Assembly (NCBI GenBank): GCA_963921195.1
Contig: OY992540.1
Coordinates: 19,403,380 to 19,467,379, forward strand
Source of the DNA: Pegoplata infirma
Taxonomy: Eukaryota > Arthropoda > Insecta > Diptera > Anthomyiidae
Direction: 5' to 3'
Length of the DNA stretch: 64,000 nt
Within the stretch, counting starts at the first letter, position 1, and every line of letters begins with the position of its first letter. The position numbers were made by a program, and so were the translations under genes. Below the pieces are notes generated by a model, which saw only the letters and a program-made list of their open reading frames with translations, was not told where the DNA came from and ran no database searches. Positions 34,156 to 43,791 of the stretch are shown here, piece after piece.

Positions 34156-34410
34156 ACCAGGAAGAAATGGAAGGCTGCTTACTGCATTTGCTGCCAATTG
34201 ACGTCTTTGCTAAAGGTGAAGCTTATAAGGCATGCCTCAGACTCAATGAGTCTAATTGGCTCAGACGCTGAAGCTTTGGACACAGTATGGGCAATTCAGA
34301 AAATGTCAAAATGTCACTGACTACAAAGTTCTCAAATAACTTTTCGACTGGAAATTTAGAGTTGAATTTCCGACTCGAGAATTTTGGTCGAACTGGCTTT
34401 GCGCTCCAAG
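34150..34410 (+). pseudogene. LOA-like RT thumb / RNase H junction fragment
   Basis: The frame reads EEMEGCLLHLLPIDVFAKGE, AYKACLRLNESNWLRR, stop, SFGHSM, homologous to LEILLHLIPLDLL...AIRL in the 36 kb element and the GHS box before RNase H. It runs opposite to both neighbours and is cut at each end by them. Confidence 0.7.
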
Positions 34411-35025
34411 GTTAGGTTAGGTTAGGTTAGGTTAGGGTGGCGGTGTACGATTTACACCTCGCATAGACCTTTTGGTCCATAGCACAAAACTTTTTTTTTT
34501 TTTCGCTAGTGGCGCAAGTTAAACACGTTCAAAGTCATGGCGAATCTCTTTAATATTCTAAGATCCATTCGCGTTATATCCTCCACAGTATTAAAGCTTA
34601 TCTGACCAGTAATCGATCGGCGACTTCTTGCCACCGCTGGACAGTGACAAAGTATGAGTTCTATCGTTTCATCCACTCCTGGTGAGCCGCATATTTTACA
34701 ACTGGCGTCCGGGATGAGTCTAATATTCTTAGCACGAATGCCGATGACACAGTGACCAGTTATTATTCCCGTCAGAGCTCGACATTTCCTTCTCGTAAGT
34801 GATAAAAGGTATTCAGTTTTCCCTTGGTCATAAGTTGGCCATAAAGTTCTGCTGATTTTGCATGTTGTTAGTTGTCCCCACTTCCTGTTCGCTCCTGCAA
34901 CATTTATGGAATCCCGTATTTTTTTGAAGTGTTGGAGCGGTGGTAAAACTAGCACCGTGGTACCTACACCATCAGCTCCAAGTTTCGCGAGTTCGTCTGC
35001 CCTTTCATTTCCTCATTTGCGCTTC
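34410..35025 (-). pseudogene. LOA-like 3' part with five-unit CCTAA tail
   Basis: On the minus strand: NERADELAKLGADG (end of RNase H), a linker, then SRTLWPTYDQGKTEYLL, GIITGHCVIGIRAKN, a CxxC...HC knuckle (CKICGSPGVDETIELILCHC; His replaced by Leu) and a tail of five AACCT units (plus strand GGTTA x5, 34410-34436). The main frame (34506-34955) is open for 149 codons, making this the best-preserved C-terminus here. The VPGH box and RT are missing. Confidence 0.85.
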
Positions 35026-35029
35026 AAAT

Positions 35030-36150
35030 GACGCTATAAATATTTTTACGGTTTTACTGTAGACGTATGTGATATAGAGAAGTCTTTTTAATATATTCCA
35101 TGCTGAAATAGATGCTATAGATAAGGTAGCTTAGCAGTATCTTGAGGAAACGGGAAAAATATCAAACTTTTACGTCTACAATCAAGATGCACTGAAGGCT
35201 CTAAGGAGCTTTTGTATAGATCAAAAGTCAAAAGTGTTATAAGAACCATCAGAAACTATCCGGGAATAATAGCGTATCTCTTGTATGGGTACCTGGACAT
35301 TAGGGATTAGATGGGAAAAAGAAAGCTGATGAGCTCATAAAGCTTGGAGCATGTTTATATTGAGCCCCCGATTCAGTACAACAGAACGAAAAGTAGCTGT
35401 CATTGTATTTCAATTGCAAACAGGAAATAGAGAGGGCTAAGCACAAGCAGAATCACTAGAACAATCTGGCAGCATTACGACCTCGGCAAAACTCGCTACC
35501 TACTTTCTCTTTACAGATTTACGGATTGTCGTTTACTCACGGGAGTGGTCACAAGACACTGTCTAATTGCTTTTCACGCGAAAACTATGGGACTTATCTG
35601 GTGGGATGCCAATTGTAGAAGATGTGATGAACCTAATACAGTAGAAACAGTTGAACATATTCTGTGCAAGTGCCCCGCATTAACCAGACACCGCGAGCGA
35701 ATACTAGGTAAATCAGTATTCGAGAATCTAAATGATATCGCAGATATGGGCCTTACTCAACTAAAACTGTTCACAACATGGACTAACGCATTTTATCCTC
35801 GTCGCTGAAGGAAATTCGTCGCTGCGCCTAAAAATGGAGTCATGTGTTAAAATTTTATTTTCGAAGAGACCCAAGAAACAGCCAAATTTGGTTTGTTCGT
35901 AGTACTTTTATAAAAAAAACTTCACATAAATATTAAACCAATATTACAAATTTCATGTTGATTAAAAGTTGACTTCTAAAAATTACTGCGAAAGGGCCAA
36001 AAACTGCTGTTTCCTGGGCCTCTTTGAAAAAATTTAAAAAACACATGACTCCATTTTTAGGCGCAGCGACGAATTGTGGTATCGCTTTGGACTAGCCGGT
36101 CAATGCGAGGAGTCTAAACTTCAGACTCCACCACCCCTAACCTAACCTAC
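35030..36150 (+). pseudogene. LOA-like RNase H and knuckle, split near its stop by a MITE
   Basis: RNase H remnants FHAEIDAIDKVA, FYVYNQDALKALRSFC (Asp position changed to Asn) and KKKADELIKLGACLY precede YRFTDCRLLTGVVTRHCLI, the knuckle CRRCDEPNTVETVEHILCKC and FENLNDIADMGLTQLKLF, ending at PRR-stop (about 35808). A 263 bp MITE follows, then a remnant of the 3' UTR and CCTAACCTAACCTA at 36136-36149. Several frameshifts. Confidence 0.82.
35813..36075. mobile_element. 263-bp MITE with about 70-bp TIRs
   Basis: AATTCGTCGCTGCGCCTAAA at the left and its exact complement at the right; the match continues through AATGGAGTCATGTG. AATT at each end may be the target duplication or part of the palindrome. 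It sits just after the stop codon of the host LOA element. Confidence 0.8.
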
Positions 36151-36234
36151 ACTGTTCAACACGAAAATGTATTTGGCTTGAGACCAAATGAAAAAATGAA
36201 AGTACAGTAAAAGTAGACTTAAACCCCAAAAATG

Positions 36235-37760
36235 TTTAAGAGAAAAGCAACGATTGCTTTATATTCCTGTAAAAGGGCAATTGGAAATCGATGGGGTTTC
36301 AGCGTTCATTGGATTTAAACAGAAGTGGGGCGTCCAATTCTGCTATATGGAATCATTGTCTGGTGGCCTGCTTTAGAGATAAAAGGGAACTTTATCTTTA
36401 TCCCAAAGGTACGTACTACACCTACGGCTGCATTAGAAATCCTCCTTCATCTGATACCATTGGACCTATTAGGCAGACAGTATACGGCTACGACGGCAAT
36501 TCGACTTAATGCAATTCGACACTGCAATGGATCTTGAAGAAGATAATAATACCATAATTTCTGGACTGTTCTCCCTCTATGAGCCTTGTTGAGTGCCACT
36601 TTACCACTATGATACCATCCAGGGAGTCTTGGATAAGGGTCATTCTGGGATTTTTGCACTGATGAATCTAGGCTGTACGAACAAGTGAACTTTGGAGTTT
36701 ATTCTGAAGAGATTGGATTGAGTCTGGCTCGAAGATTGCCAGATCATTGCAGTGCTTACCAGGTAAACACTGACTGGTTGAATTGCAATGTCTTGTCTAC
36801 AACCACAGTCAACATTTATTCTGACAGTCAAGTCTCTGGAGTCAATGTTTCTGAAAGCAAAATCTGCCCTTAACTGCCGCACGTCTTTAAATGAGATGGC
36901 CAAGCAGTTTGACATACGACTCATTTGGGTCCCAGGGCACAGAGACATTCCAGGAAAGCCGATAAGCTTGCAAGTCTAAGAACTCTTACCTTACAGGTTC
37001 CAACAGAATTGGAATGTGTGGGTATCCCTCTAGAAACTTGTAAGCAAAACCTACGGCTTTGTTCCGCGACGGAGACTAATCAGAGATGTGTAAATGGATG
37101 GATGTGTGAGACAACACGACAGATCTGGGGGTCTACTGCGTAACTCAAATCGAAACGAAAATCGATTCAAACAGAATTTTTATTTCTAAAATAATGTAAT
37201 AAAAAATATTTTTATTCAAGAAAAATTACTTGGATCTTGTAAGCGCTTTTCCAGACAATGTAAAAAGAGAAAAATATAAAAATTTACATACACGGTTGTG
37301 TTGTTTTTAAAGGGTTAAAAATTTTCGAATTCGAACGCTTTCTTTCGATTCGAATTACGCAGTAGACCCCCTGGCCTTCTCTTGATCAGAAGCACACAAT
37401 TGAGCTGATATCGCTTCCAAGACGAGAGATTTCGGCGGTGGTTGTAATTACCGGACACTGTCGTATAGGAAAGCACACAAAGCGGTTAAATATGACGTCA
37501 AATGATTTTTGCCGGAGTTGCATGGATGAAGAGGAGTTGGAAACAATCGAACACTTCATCTGCCTTTGCCGGGCACTTTCTGGTCAGAGACTTGCTGCAC
37601 TGGGATCTAGGGAGCTGCACGATCTTTCTGATTTGTCAGATGTAAAAATTCAATATCTTAGGAGTTTCATAAGACGCTCAAATTGGTTTAACGGCAGGGA
37701 CCAGTAGGGAAACCTCAGAGTCCACCTGTACTGACATAAAACTTCAGCAGCCACTTACAA
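36235..37760 (+). pseudogene. LOA-like RT thumb, RNase H and knuckle with a MITE
   Basis: RKATIALYSCKRAIGNRWG continues the RT seen at 10454. RPILLYGIIVWWPAL and RTTPTAALEILLHLIPLDLL follow. RNase H shows FGVYSEEIGLSL, VNIYSDSQ (Asp kept) and IRLIWVPGHRDIPG(K)ADKLAS. TRQIW is interrupted by a MITE, then WPSLDQKHT, VVITGHCRIGKHTKRL, CRSCMDEEELETIEHFICLC and a degenerate CCTAAACCTAA tail near 37760. It is frameshifted several times but is the longest LOA stretch in the window. Confidence 0.85.
37128..37370. mobile_element. MITE with GGGTCTACTGCGTAA ends
   Basis: GGGGGTCTACTGCGTAA at the left is complementary to TTACGCAGTAGACCCCC at the right, and TCGAATCGAAA words follow inside. The host frame reads ...TRQIW before and WPSL after, which requires a 3-4 bp duplication (CTGG). 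243 bp, superfamily not recognised. Confidence 0.75.
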
Positions 37761-37856
37761 CCTAAACCTAATCTCCCGTAGATCGACTGCTACGGAAGCT
37801 GTCGATCTTTTAAAAGTAAGGCGGTCATTTTCAGGGTTGTGAGCCGCACACCTCTT

Positions 37857-39600
37857 TAGGTTAGGTTGAGAGGTTGACGTAATGTCCACAAGACCAGATC
37901 CTGATCCATAGTGACACCTCATGAAATGGGGGTGTTGATGGGGGTGGGGAGGGGGGATTGTGGTGGGGTGTTGGGCTTCTCCGTCTTCGTCACGTTCTTT
38001 CGTCTTCCTGTTCCAAAGCATGACTATTTAAGTCCACACATGCGTCTCATCAAATTTACTCAGCTTGATATATTTTAACATCTACCACGGTCTGATCCCT
38101 CTTAGTTCCTCCACATTCTGAAACAAATAAGAGCCAAAACAATTAATAGTGCAGGGCACTGACAAAGATAATGGAGTGAATCTTCCACTGCACAAGCCAT
38201 CTTCAGTTAATCTTAACATTTTCAAATAACATTTCAAGCCGGTGTGGCCTGTTATTATACCTACAGTCTTCCTTAGATCTGCCTTTTCCATATGTAAAAG
38301 CGTTTTTTGAACACGCTTTTCGCTGCGAGTCCATAGAGCCTTTGTTTGGATACAGTCATGTCTGCATTCCCATTTTGAATCTTCTTGGCGTTCAAAGTTT
38401 TGCCTGATCTCCATGTAAATAGCATCCAGGCCCAGATGTACACAGAAAAAAATCAAAATGAATTTCAATTACGAAATTCGTTGATTCAATTAAAAAATTA
38501 ATTGATTTCGGACGTATCACGAAAATGCGCATATTAATTACTCATTTTGTTTGAAAATAGTTTTAAAACTTAATTAAATTGTTAATTGAATCAATTAAAG
38601 TTTTAATTGAAAATAAAATGGAAAACCAATTAAAATTGTAATTAAATAAATTAAAAAAAAATTAATATAAAATTGAAAATCAATAATATAGATTTATTGA
38701 TTCACATAAAATTTTTAATTGAAAAAAGACCAAAACTCAATTTAATTTTAAAAGTTGAACTTCAAAAAATGCCCTAAAATAAATAAACATAGAATGTTTT
38801 TGTTTTACATTATTATGAAATTTATTTTCTTTATTAAATATAAACACTTGGTATAGTTTTGCATAGAAACATTATAGTAGTATTTTAAAATATCAATAAC
38901 TATTTAAAATTACATTTTTATTTTTAAATCTTGTTATTGCATGCATTTTTGTCGCCTTAGTAAAGTTGAATCAAAAAAAATTGTATTATATTTCAATGTG
39001 CAAAACACAACTGTACACATTTTATTATCAAAACAATTTATCCGCAACGACCGCTCGCCTTAAAGAAAACAATAAAACTAAATTTGTTTGTTGCTTTTAT
39101 GTATTCATTGGCTGCTACCACCAAAATATACAAAACAATAGTTCAAAGGTTTTTTTTTTTGTTTTTTGCATTTTATTTTTTCATTTGCTACTAACACTAA
39201 TGCATACAAAACCGGTTTCGTTTGTTTATTTTATTTTTAATTTCAGTAAAGTTAAGAATTCAATTAAAACATTAATTGAATCAATTAAAATGTTTAATTG
39301 AAGTTAAATTTAATATCAAATCCATTTTTAATTAAAAAAAAAATCACGATATTATTTTCTGTGTACATCGGTCCTAATTGCGTTGGATGGTAGAATGGCG
39401 CCCATACGAGCTAGCTCGTCCGCTTTTTCATTCCCTAGAATATTTTTATGACCTGGAACCCAGCACAGTCTTAAAGAGTGTTGTTCGATAAGAGCCTAAA
39501 GCTCTTGGCGACAACGACTGACTACCCTAGATCGTATATTCCTATTTCCCAATGTCTTTAAAGCCGCTTGACTATCAATGTATATAATGATCTCACTCCT
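37857..39600 (-). pseudogene. LOA-like RNase H and knuckle interrupted by a 923-bp MITE
   Basis: On the minus strand from 39600: EIIIYIDSQAALKTLGNRN (catalytic Asp), RLCWVPGHKNILGNEKADEL (intact VPGH box), ARMGAILPSNAIRTDV, the MITE, then AIYMEIRQNFER, KALWTRSEKRVQKTLL and VGIITGHTGLKCYL (usual TGHC changed to TGHT), with the knuckle degenerate. The tail is AACCTAACCTAA at 37857-37868. Stops at about 39500 and later frameshifts inactivate it. Confidence 0.82.
38441..39363. mobile_element. 923-bp TA-flanked MITE (CACAGAAAA family) rich in TTAATTGA words
   Basis: TA at 38439-38440 and 39364-39365. TIRs are CACAGAAAAAAA and the complement of ATTATTTTCTGTG. Dozens of AATTGA/TCAATT words make it strongly self-complementary. 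The LOA frame resumes on both sides (RTDV / AIYME). The 111-codon plus frame inside (38966-39301) has no domain and is chance. Confidence 0.85.
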
Positions 39601-39857
39601 CTTTAGGGATTGGCTGGATATTGGCCACCTTTCAGCATGAGGGGAAGACTCCAGCACGAAACGAAGAGCTGAAAAGGTTTGCCAATGTACGTGCCAACGT
39701 TGAAGAGCACCGTTTCACCACCAGTGCTGATATGTCATCCGGCCCAGGTGACTTGCTTTCGTTGAGATCCGCAATAACTCTTTCGAGAACGAGCAGTGGT
39801 TGACCGCTTTCCGGAAAGAAAGAATTTCTTGCAAAAATTTAAGCGAATAGGTTTGCC
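39600..39857 (-). pseudogene. Non-LTR RT N-terminal fragment (Jockey/I-like)
   Basis: On the minus strand: KANLFA, stop, IFARNSFF, VIADLNESKSPGPDDISALV, VKRCSSTLARTLANLF, FRAGVFPSC, stop (expected Trp), KVANIQPIP. This is the finger region of a non-LTR RT, with the 'SPGPD' and 'WK.A...PIP' signatures, but unlike the LOA copies. It abuts the LOA RNase H fragment. Confidence 0.7.
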
Positions 39858-39859
39858 TT

Positions 39860-40211
39860 CCCTAGTAAAAAAGTTTTGATATAATGATATATAATTTGAT
39901 ACAATCATATTAAATTATATATGCCTTTTTATATGTTCAGATCTAATTTTATCTAAGATTTATTGCGGCTCCATTTTCTTATCTGAGGTTATACATAAAT
40001 ATATCTGACTATGTAATTATATAAATCTATATTAATTTATATAAAATAAGATCAAGTGGATTTAATTGGATGTGACCAAAATTCGGATCTAATTGTATCA
40101 TTTTTTTATATTTGTGTATCTAAAATGATACAATTAGATCAATATCTGATCCAACTTGATACAGCCAATTTTGAGATCAAATTTGATCTTAAAAGTTTTT
40201 TTTTACTCGGG
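39860..40211. mobile_element. 352-bp MITE with CCC(T/G)AGTAAAAAA ends
   Basis: CCCTAGTAAAAAAGTTTT (left) and the complement CCCGAGTAAAAAAAAACTTTT-like right end. The interior consists of GATATAAT/ATTATATC and AGATC words in both orientations. Target duplication unclear (possibly CTT or TT). Confidence 0.55.
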
Positions 40212-40458
40212 TTCTTAACCAGGTCGGTGAATATAGGTAATATATCTCGGCTTGACTGTTGAAATATGTGTGCAATGTTAAACTTCAAAATTCAACTGGT
40301 AAAATATTTAAAGATTAACTCATACCCATCCTTGGGCTTGCAAAAAGTTTTTAAAATAATATTGTTTACAAACAAGTATGTATCTCTTCTCTGTATGTGT
40401 ACGTAAATGTGAATGTGACTTGGTTGATTGTCTGTCTGAATAAATAAATGTTAAAAAA
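40212..40458. other. Short spacer
   Basis: AT-rich, with GTATGTATCTCTTCTCTGTATG-like simple sequence. No feature recognised. Confidence 0.4.
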
Positions 40459-41746
40459 AACAAGTAGAAAAATTAAATTCGACTTGGTCGAATCTATGAA
40501 TACCCTCCACAATGTTATCTGATAGTAATTTTCTAAAAAAAATGCATTACAAATTTTTATTAGAAATATATTATTTTGAGTAAAATTTTTTTGTGAGTGA
40601 AAAATTTTTTTGACTGTCAAAATTTTTTTGAGTGTGAATTTCATTAAAAAAAAAAATAATTAAATTAAAAATTAAAAAAAAAAAATTTTTTTTTGAGTGT
40701 AAAATTTTTTTGAGTGTAAATATTTATTAGAAATATATTATTTTGAGTAAATTTTTTTTTGTGAGTGTAAAATTTTTTTGACTGTCAACATTTTTTTGAG
40801 TGTGAATTTCATTAAAAAAAAAATAGTTAAATTAAAATTAAAAAAAAACATTTTTTTTGAGTGTAAAATTTTTTTGAGTGTAAATATTTTTTTTAGTGTA
40901 CTATTTGTTTGAGTAACAAAATTACTTTGTAAAATATTTTTGTTGTTTTATACCTATACATATATGTTAAAAAAATATATTTCACATATTTCCCTCATTT
41001 TATTTTAACATCCTCGTCTGTAAAAACCAAAAACAAACTAATATTTGATTTTTTTCCCAAAATACTTACTATACACCGTTACATACAGTTACAAAAACAA
41101 TAACAAATATTTACTTGTCTAACAACTAAACTGCACCCCACGGCAGGAAAACAAACAACAACAAGTTAAAAAAAAAACTGGTATTTCACCATGCTTGTTA
41201 AAACTTGTTTAACGAGTTTTCAACTGTTTAAGGTGAAAAAATCTGAAATTCAGAGCCTTGCTTATAACTTTTGAACCACTGAACCGATTTTGCTGAAATT
41301 CAAAACCAAATAGACTTGGGGAACGACAAAGATATGTAACACGTTCCAGCACCCTCAGAATTGTCTTTCGAAAGTTAGAGTGGTTTTAATCTCGAAAGTT
41401 AGCAAAATTCCCTTCCCGAAATTTACTCTTTTGCTCATAACTTTTGAACCACTGGACCGATTTGGCTGGATTGCAATACCAACCTGACCCGGTAAATACA
41501 AAACATATATGTCAAACTTCAGGAGCCTTCATAAAGTCTTTCAAAAGTTAGCGTGTTTTCAACGGACAGACAGACAGACGGACGGACGGACGGACGGACG
41601 GACGGACATCGCTAGATCGACTTAAAATCGATCAAGGATCATGAATATATATACTTTATGGGGTCCTAGACCAATATTTCGATGTGTTACAAACGGAATG
41701 ACAAACTTATATATACCCTCTATCACTAGAGTGGAGGGTATAAAAA
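40459..41746 (-). mobile_element. DINE-1-like element, long copy with internal tandem expansion
   Basis: On the minus strand it begins CTTTTTATACCCTCCACTCT, with the inverted pair AGTGATAGAGGGTATATATA and GACCCCATAAAGTATATATA. A GTCC microsatellite of about ten units follows (complement at 41570-41607), then GTTTTCAACGTGT-like internal blocks and the hairpin TTCGACCAAGTCGAA, then CTACTTGTTT. Near its 3' end, about 171 bp (anchored by TATTAGAAATATATTATTTT at 40557 and 40728) is tandemly duplicated within TTTTTTTGAGTGTAAA repeats. Confidence 0.85.
40557..40900. repeat. Tandem duplication of about 171 bp made of TTTTTTTGAGTGT words
   Basis: TATTAGAAATATATTATTTT starts at 40557 and 40728, and each copy continues through GTGAGTG, TTTTTTTGACTGTCAA, TTTTTTTGAGTGTGAATTTC and ATTAAAAA. 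The word AGTGTAAAATTTTTTTG recurs at shorter spacing. Sister DINE-1-like elements (23230 and 46140) have fewer copies. Confidence 0.7.
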
Positions 41747-42564
41747 GAAAAATAACAAAATTATTGTGTAATGAAGCGCAAGAACATCAAATTCATCATC
41801 AAACTCAACATCATCCAATGTTTGTCCGTCGTCATTTTAACATTTGAGTAGCACCATCTATGTATGTAAGTAGCAAACATACAAAAAATCACTGAAACAA
41901 ATTGTATTAGATTCGTTTTAGGTTTGAAAAAAACCTTTTTTAGCTTCGAATACGCTATAAAACCTTTAGACAAATTGTTAAACCTTTTACGAGATTTCTT
42001 ATTCATCTTCAAATATTAAGTACTTATTGTTAGTTAAAAACTGCTACCGAATATTTAAATTTCACTTCTCTAGTAATTTGAAAAATCGAACCAAAATTTT
42101 AAATTAATCACTAAAAGTTTTTTAAAGAAATAGAATGATAAACTTACTTAACATTATTTTAGTACTTTTATTTGGAATCAGTTCAAAAAAAAAAAACATT
42201 AATCGCTGTCACATTCTAAAATGTTTATTCGTTTCTGTTTCATTTAATTTACAATGACTGACAATCTGTGCAACATTTATTTTAAGTATTGCGTAGGTGG
42301 TTGGATGACTGAATGAAAGAATGGATTGATGATGGTTGGTTGGATAGTTACACATTTCTATGGAGTTTAGTTTTAAATGAAAACTAATATTCTAACATTT
42401 GGAAGTTACAGTAGTTTATCGTCATCACTAAAAACATATACATATGTCAGGTTGGTAATGATTCCTATGATTTTGTGATGATTGATTTTAAACTCTACAC
42501 TCAAAATTAAGAAAAAAAAAATAGTATTAATATCTTTTAAACTCACCGTTTGGGAAGAGAACAC
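41747..42564. other. AT-rich spacer, nothing recognised
   Basis: No gene, TIR or array seen. The frames are short and AT-biased. Confidence 0.4.
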
Positions 42565-43676
42565 GGGCATTGGTTTTTCGGGATCCCGATTTCGGGGATA
42601 TTTTGAATCCCAGCATTTGCGGGAGTTTTTGAAAATTTTCAGGACTTTTAAAAATTTTCGGTATTTTTTGTCACTTTGGCAAATCTATGTGTTCGTAAAT
42701 ATATGCGAAGTTCTGTTGAAGTTGTAAGATTCAAAAACGTCGAGATTCGTCCTGTGAAGGACAATTGTATTCGGTTATCTTTCTTACTTTTCGTGAGTGC
42801 AAGTGATTTTCATGCCAATCACGTAATTGTGAGTGAGCGTGAGTTGAACAAATTTACGTGAGTGATTAGTAGGAAAAGTCAAATTTTAGCGTGAGTGGAT
42901 AATTTTTTTTTTTGCGGGAGCTTGCGTAATTTGAATTTTTTATTAAAAAATGTTTTTTTCATTCTTGCGAAAAATATTTTTTAACAATGTTTTTTTTTGG
43001 TAAAAAAATGTATAGCGTGAGTAGAGTTCGCGTGACTCACTGGTGATTGAATCCGGTGTGAGTCATGCGTGCAATTGTTTGTTCTTTTTTTTAAGCGAAA
43101 AGTGAGTAAGCGTGATTAAAAAAATGTGTGTAAGTGAGTGATAGTCAAAATACACTTACGATTTAAAAAATTTTGTTTTAAAAAAACATACAATTGAAAC
43201 GGTTAAAAACTTATACATATTTTACATTATCACACTTTTCCGTTATACACATCAAAATTTAGCAACTTCTAAAAGATTTATGTAATCCTTTTTTAATCAA
43301 TTTCTGGCATAATTTTTTTATAAAATATTTCCCTAACATGGTGAAATTACGCTTGTATAATGGAAAACTATGATAGTGTAAAGTGGGTATTAAGGAGTTA
43401 AGATGTGTCAAAAGCTCTTTCGTCGAACCACCATTAGTTTTTAAAATTTTTTGCTGGCTTTACATTTCGTAAACAGTTCAGTTTTTAATATCAAAAAAAA
43501 AATGGTAGCAGACGGAACTTTTGTCTATTTTTTAATTTTGTTCCACAAAATTGATATTTTATAAAAATTATTAAAAAAAAAAATAAAAAATTATAAAAAA
43601 AAAATAAAAAAAAAATCGGGAGGCCGAAAATGCCGGGATTGAAAATAAGAAATCCCGGTATTCGCGATTGGAAGCC
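42565..43676. mobile_element. Probable hAT-type element with GTGAGT-rich interior
   Basis: CGGGATCCCGATTTC, then AATCCCAGCATTTGCGGGAG near the left end, is paired loosely with CTCCCG... GCCGGGATTGAAAATA... ATCCCGG near 43615-43665. The right end GGAAGCCCTA is hAT-like. The middle (42770-43160) has GTGAGTGAGCGTGAG words shared with 5761-6169. The left end and target duplication are not defined. Confidence 0.4.
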
Positions 43677-43791
43677 CTATTACATTTTCTATGTAATGGC
43701 CTTTTTAAGGGGGGCTTAAAGAAAAAAACAGTCTTAACGTGAGCAATTTTTAAATAGCTATAAAAATATAAATATTTTTTAATTCTGTTTT

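Noticed and set aside
34410..34436. (GGTTA)5 as a true telomere or chromosome end
   Set aside because: It is only five units, directly follows a LOA-like 3' UTR in the right orientation, and shorter versions follow other LOA copies. It is a retrotransposon tail.
38966..39301. 111-codon plus frame as a gene
   Set aside because: It lies inside the 923 bp TA-flanked MITE, with AT-driven Phe/Asn/Lys/Ile composition and no domain.
39416..39428. ATGGCGCCCATACG as another PBS box
   Set aside because: It is the reverse of RNase H codons (RMGAILP) in a LOA pseudogene. Only the first nine bases match the PBS.
41570..41607. GGAC repeats as a CRISPR-like or regulatory array
   Set aside because: This is the standard central microsatellite of DINE-1-like elements in a eukaryotic genome. 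There are no spacers.
42565..43676. A fifth long foldback
   Set aside because: Only the terminal ~60 bp show loose inverted similarity. The interior is not palindromic over its length.
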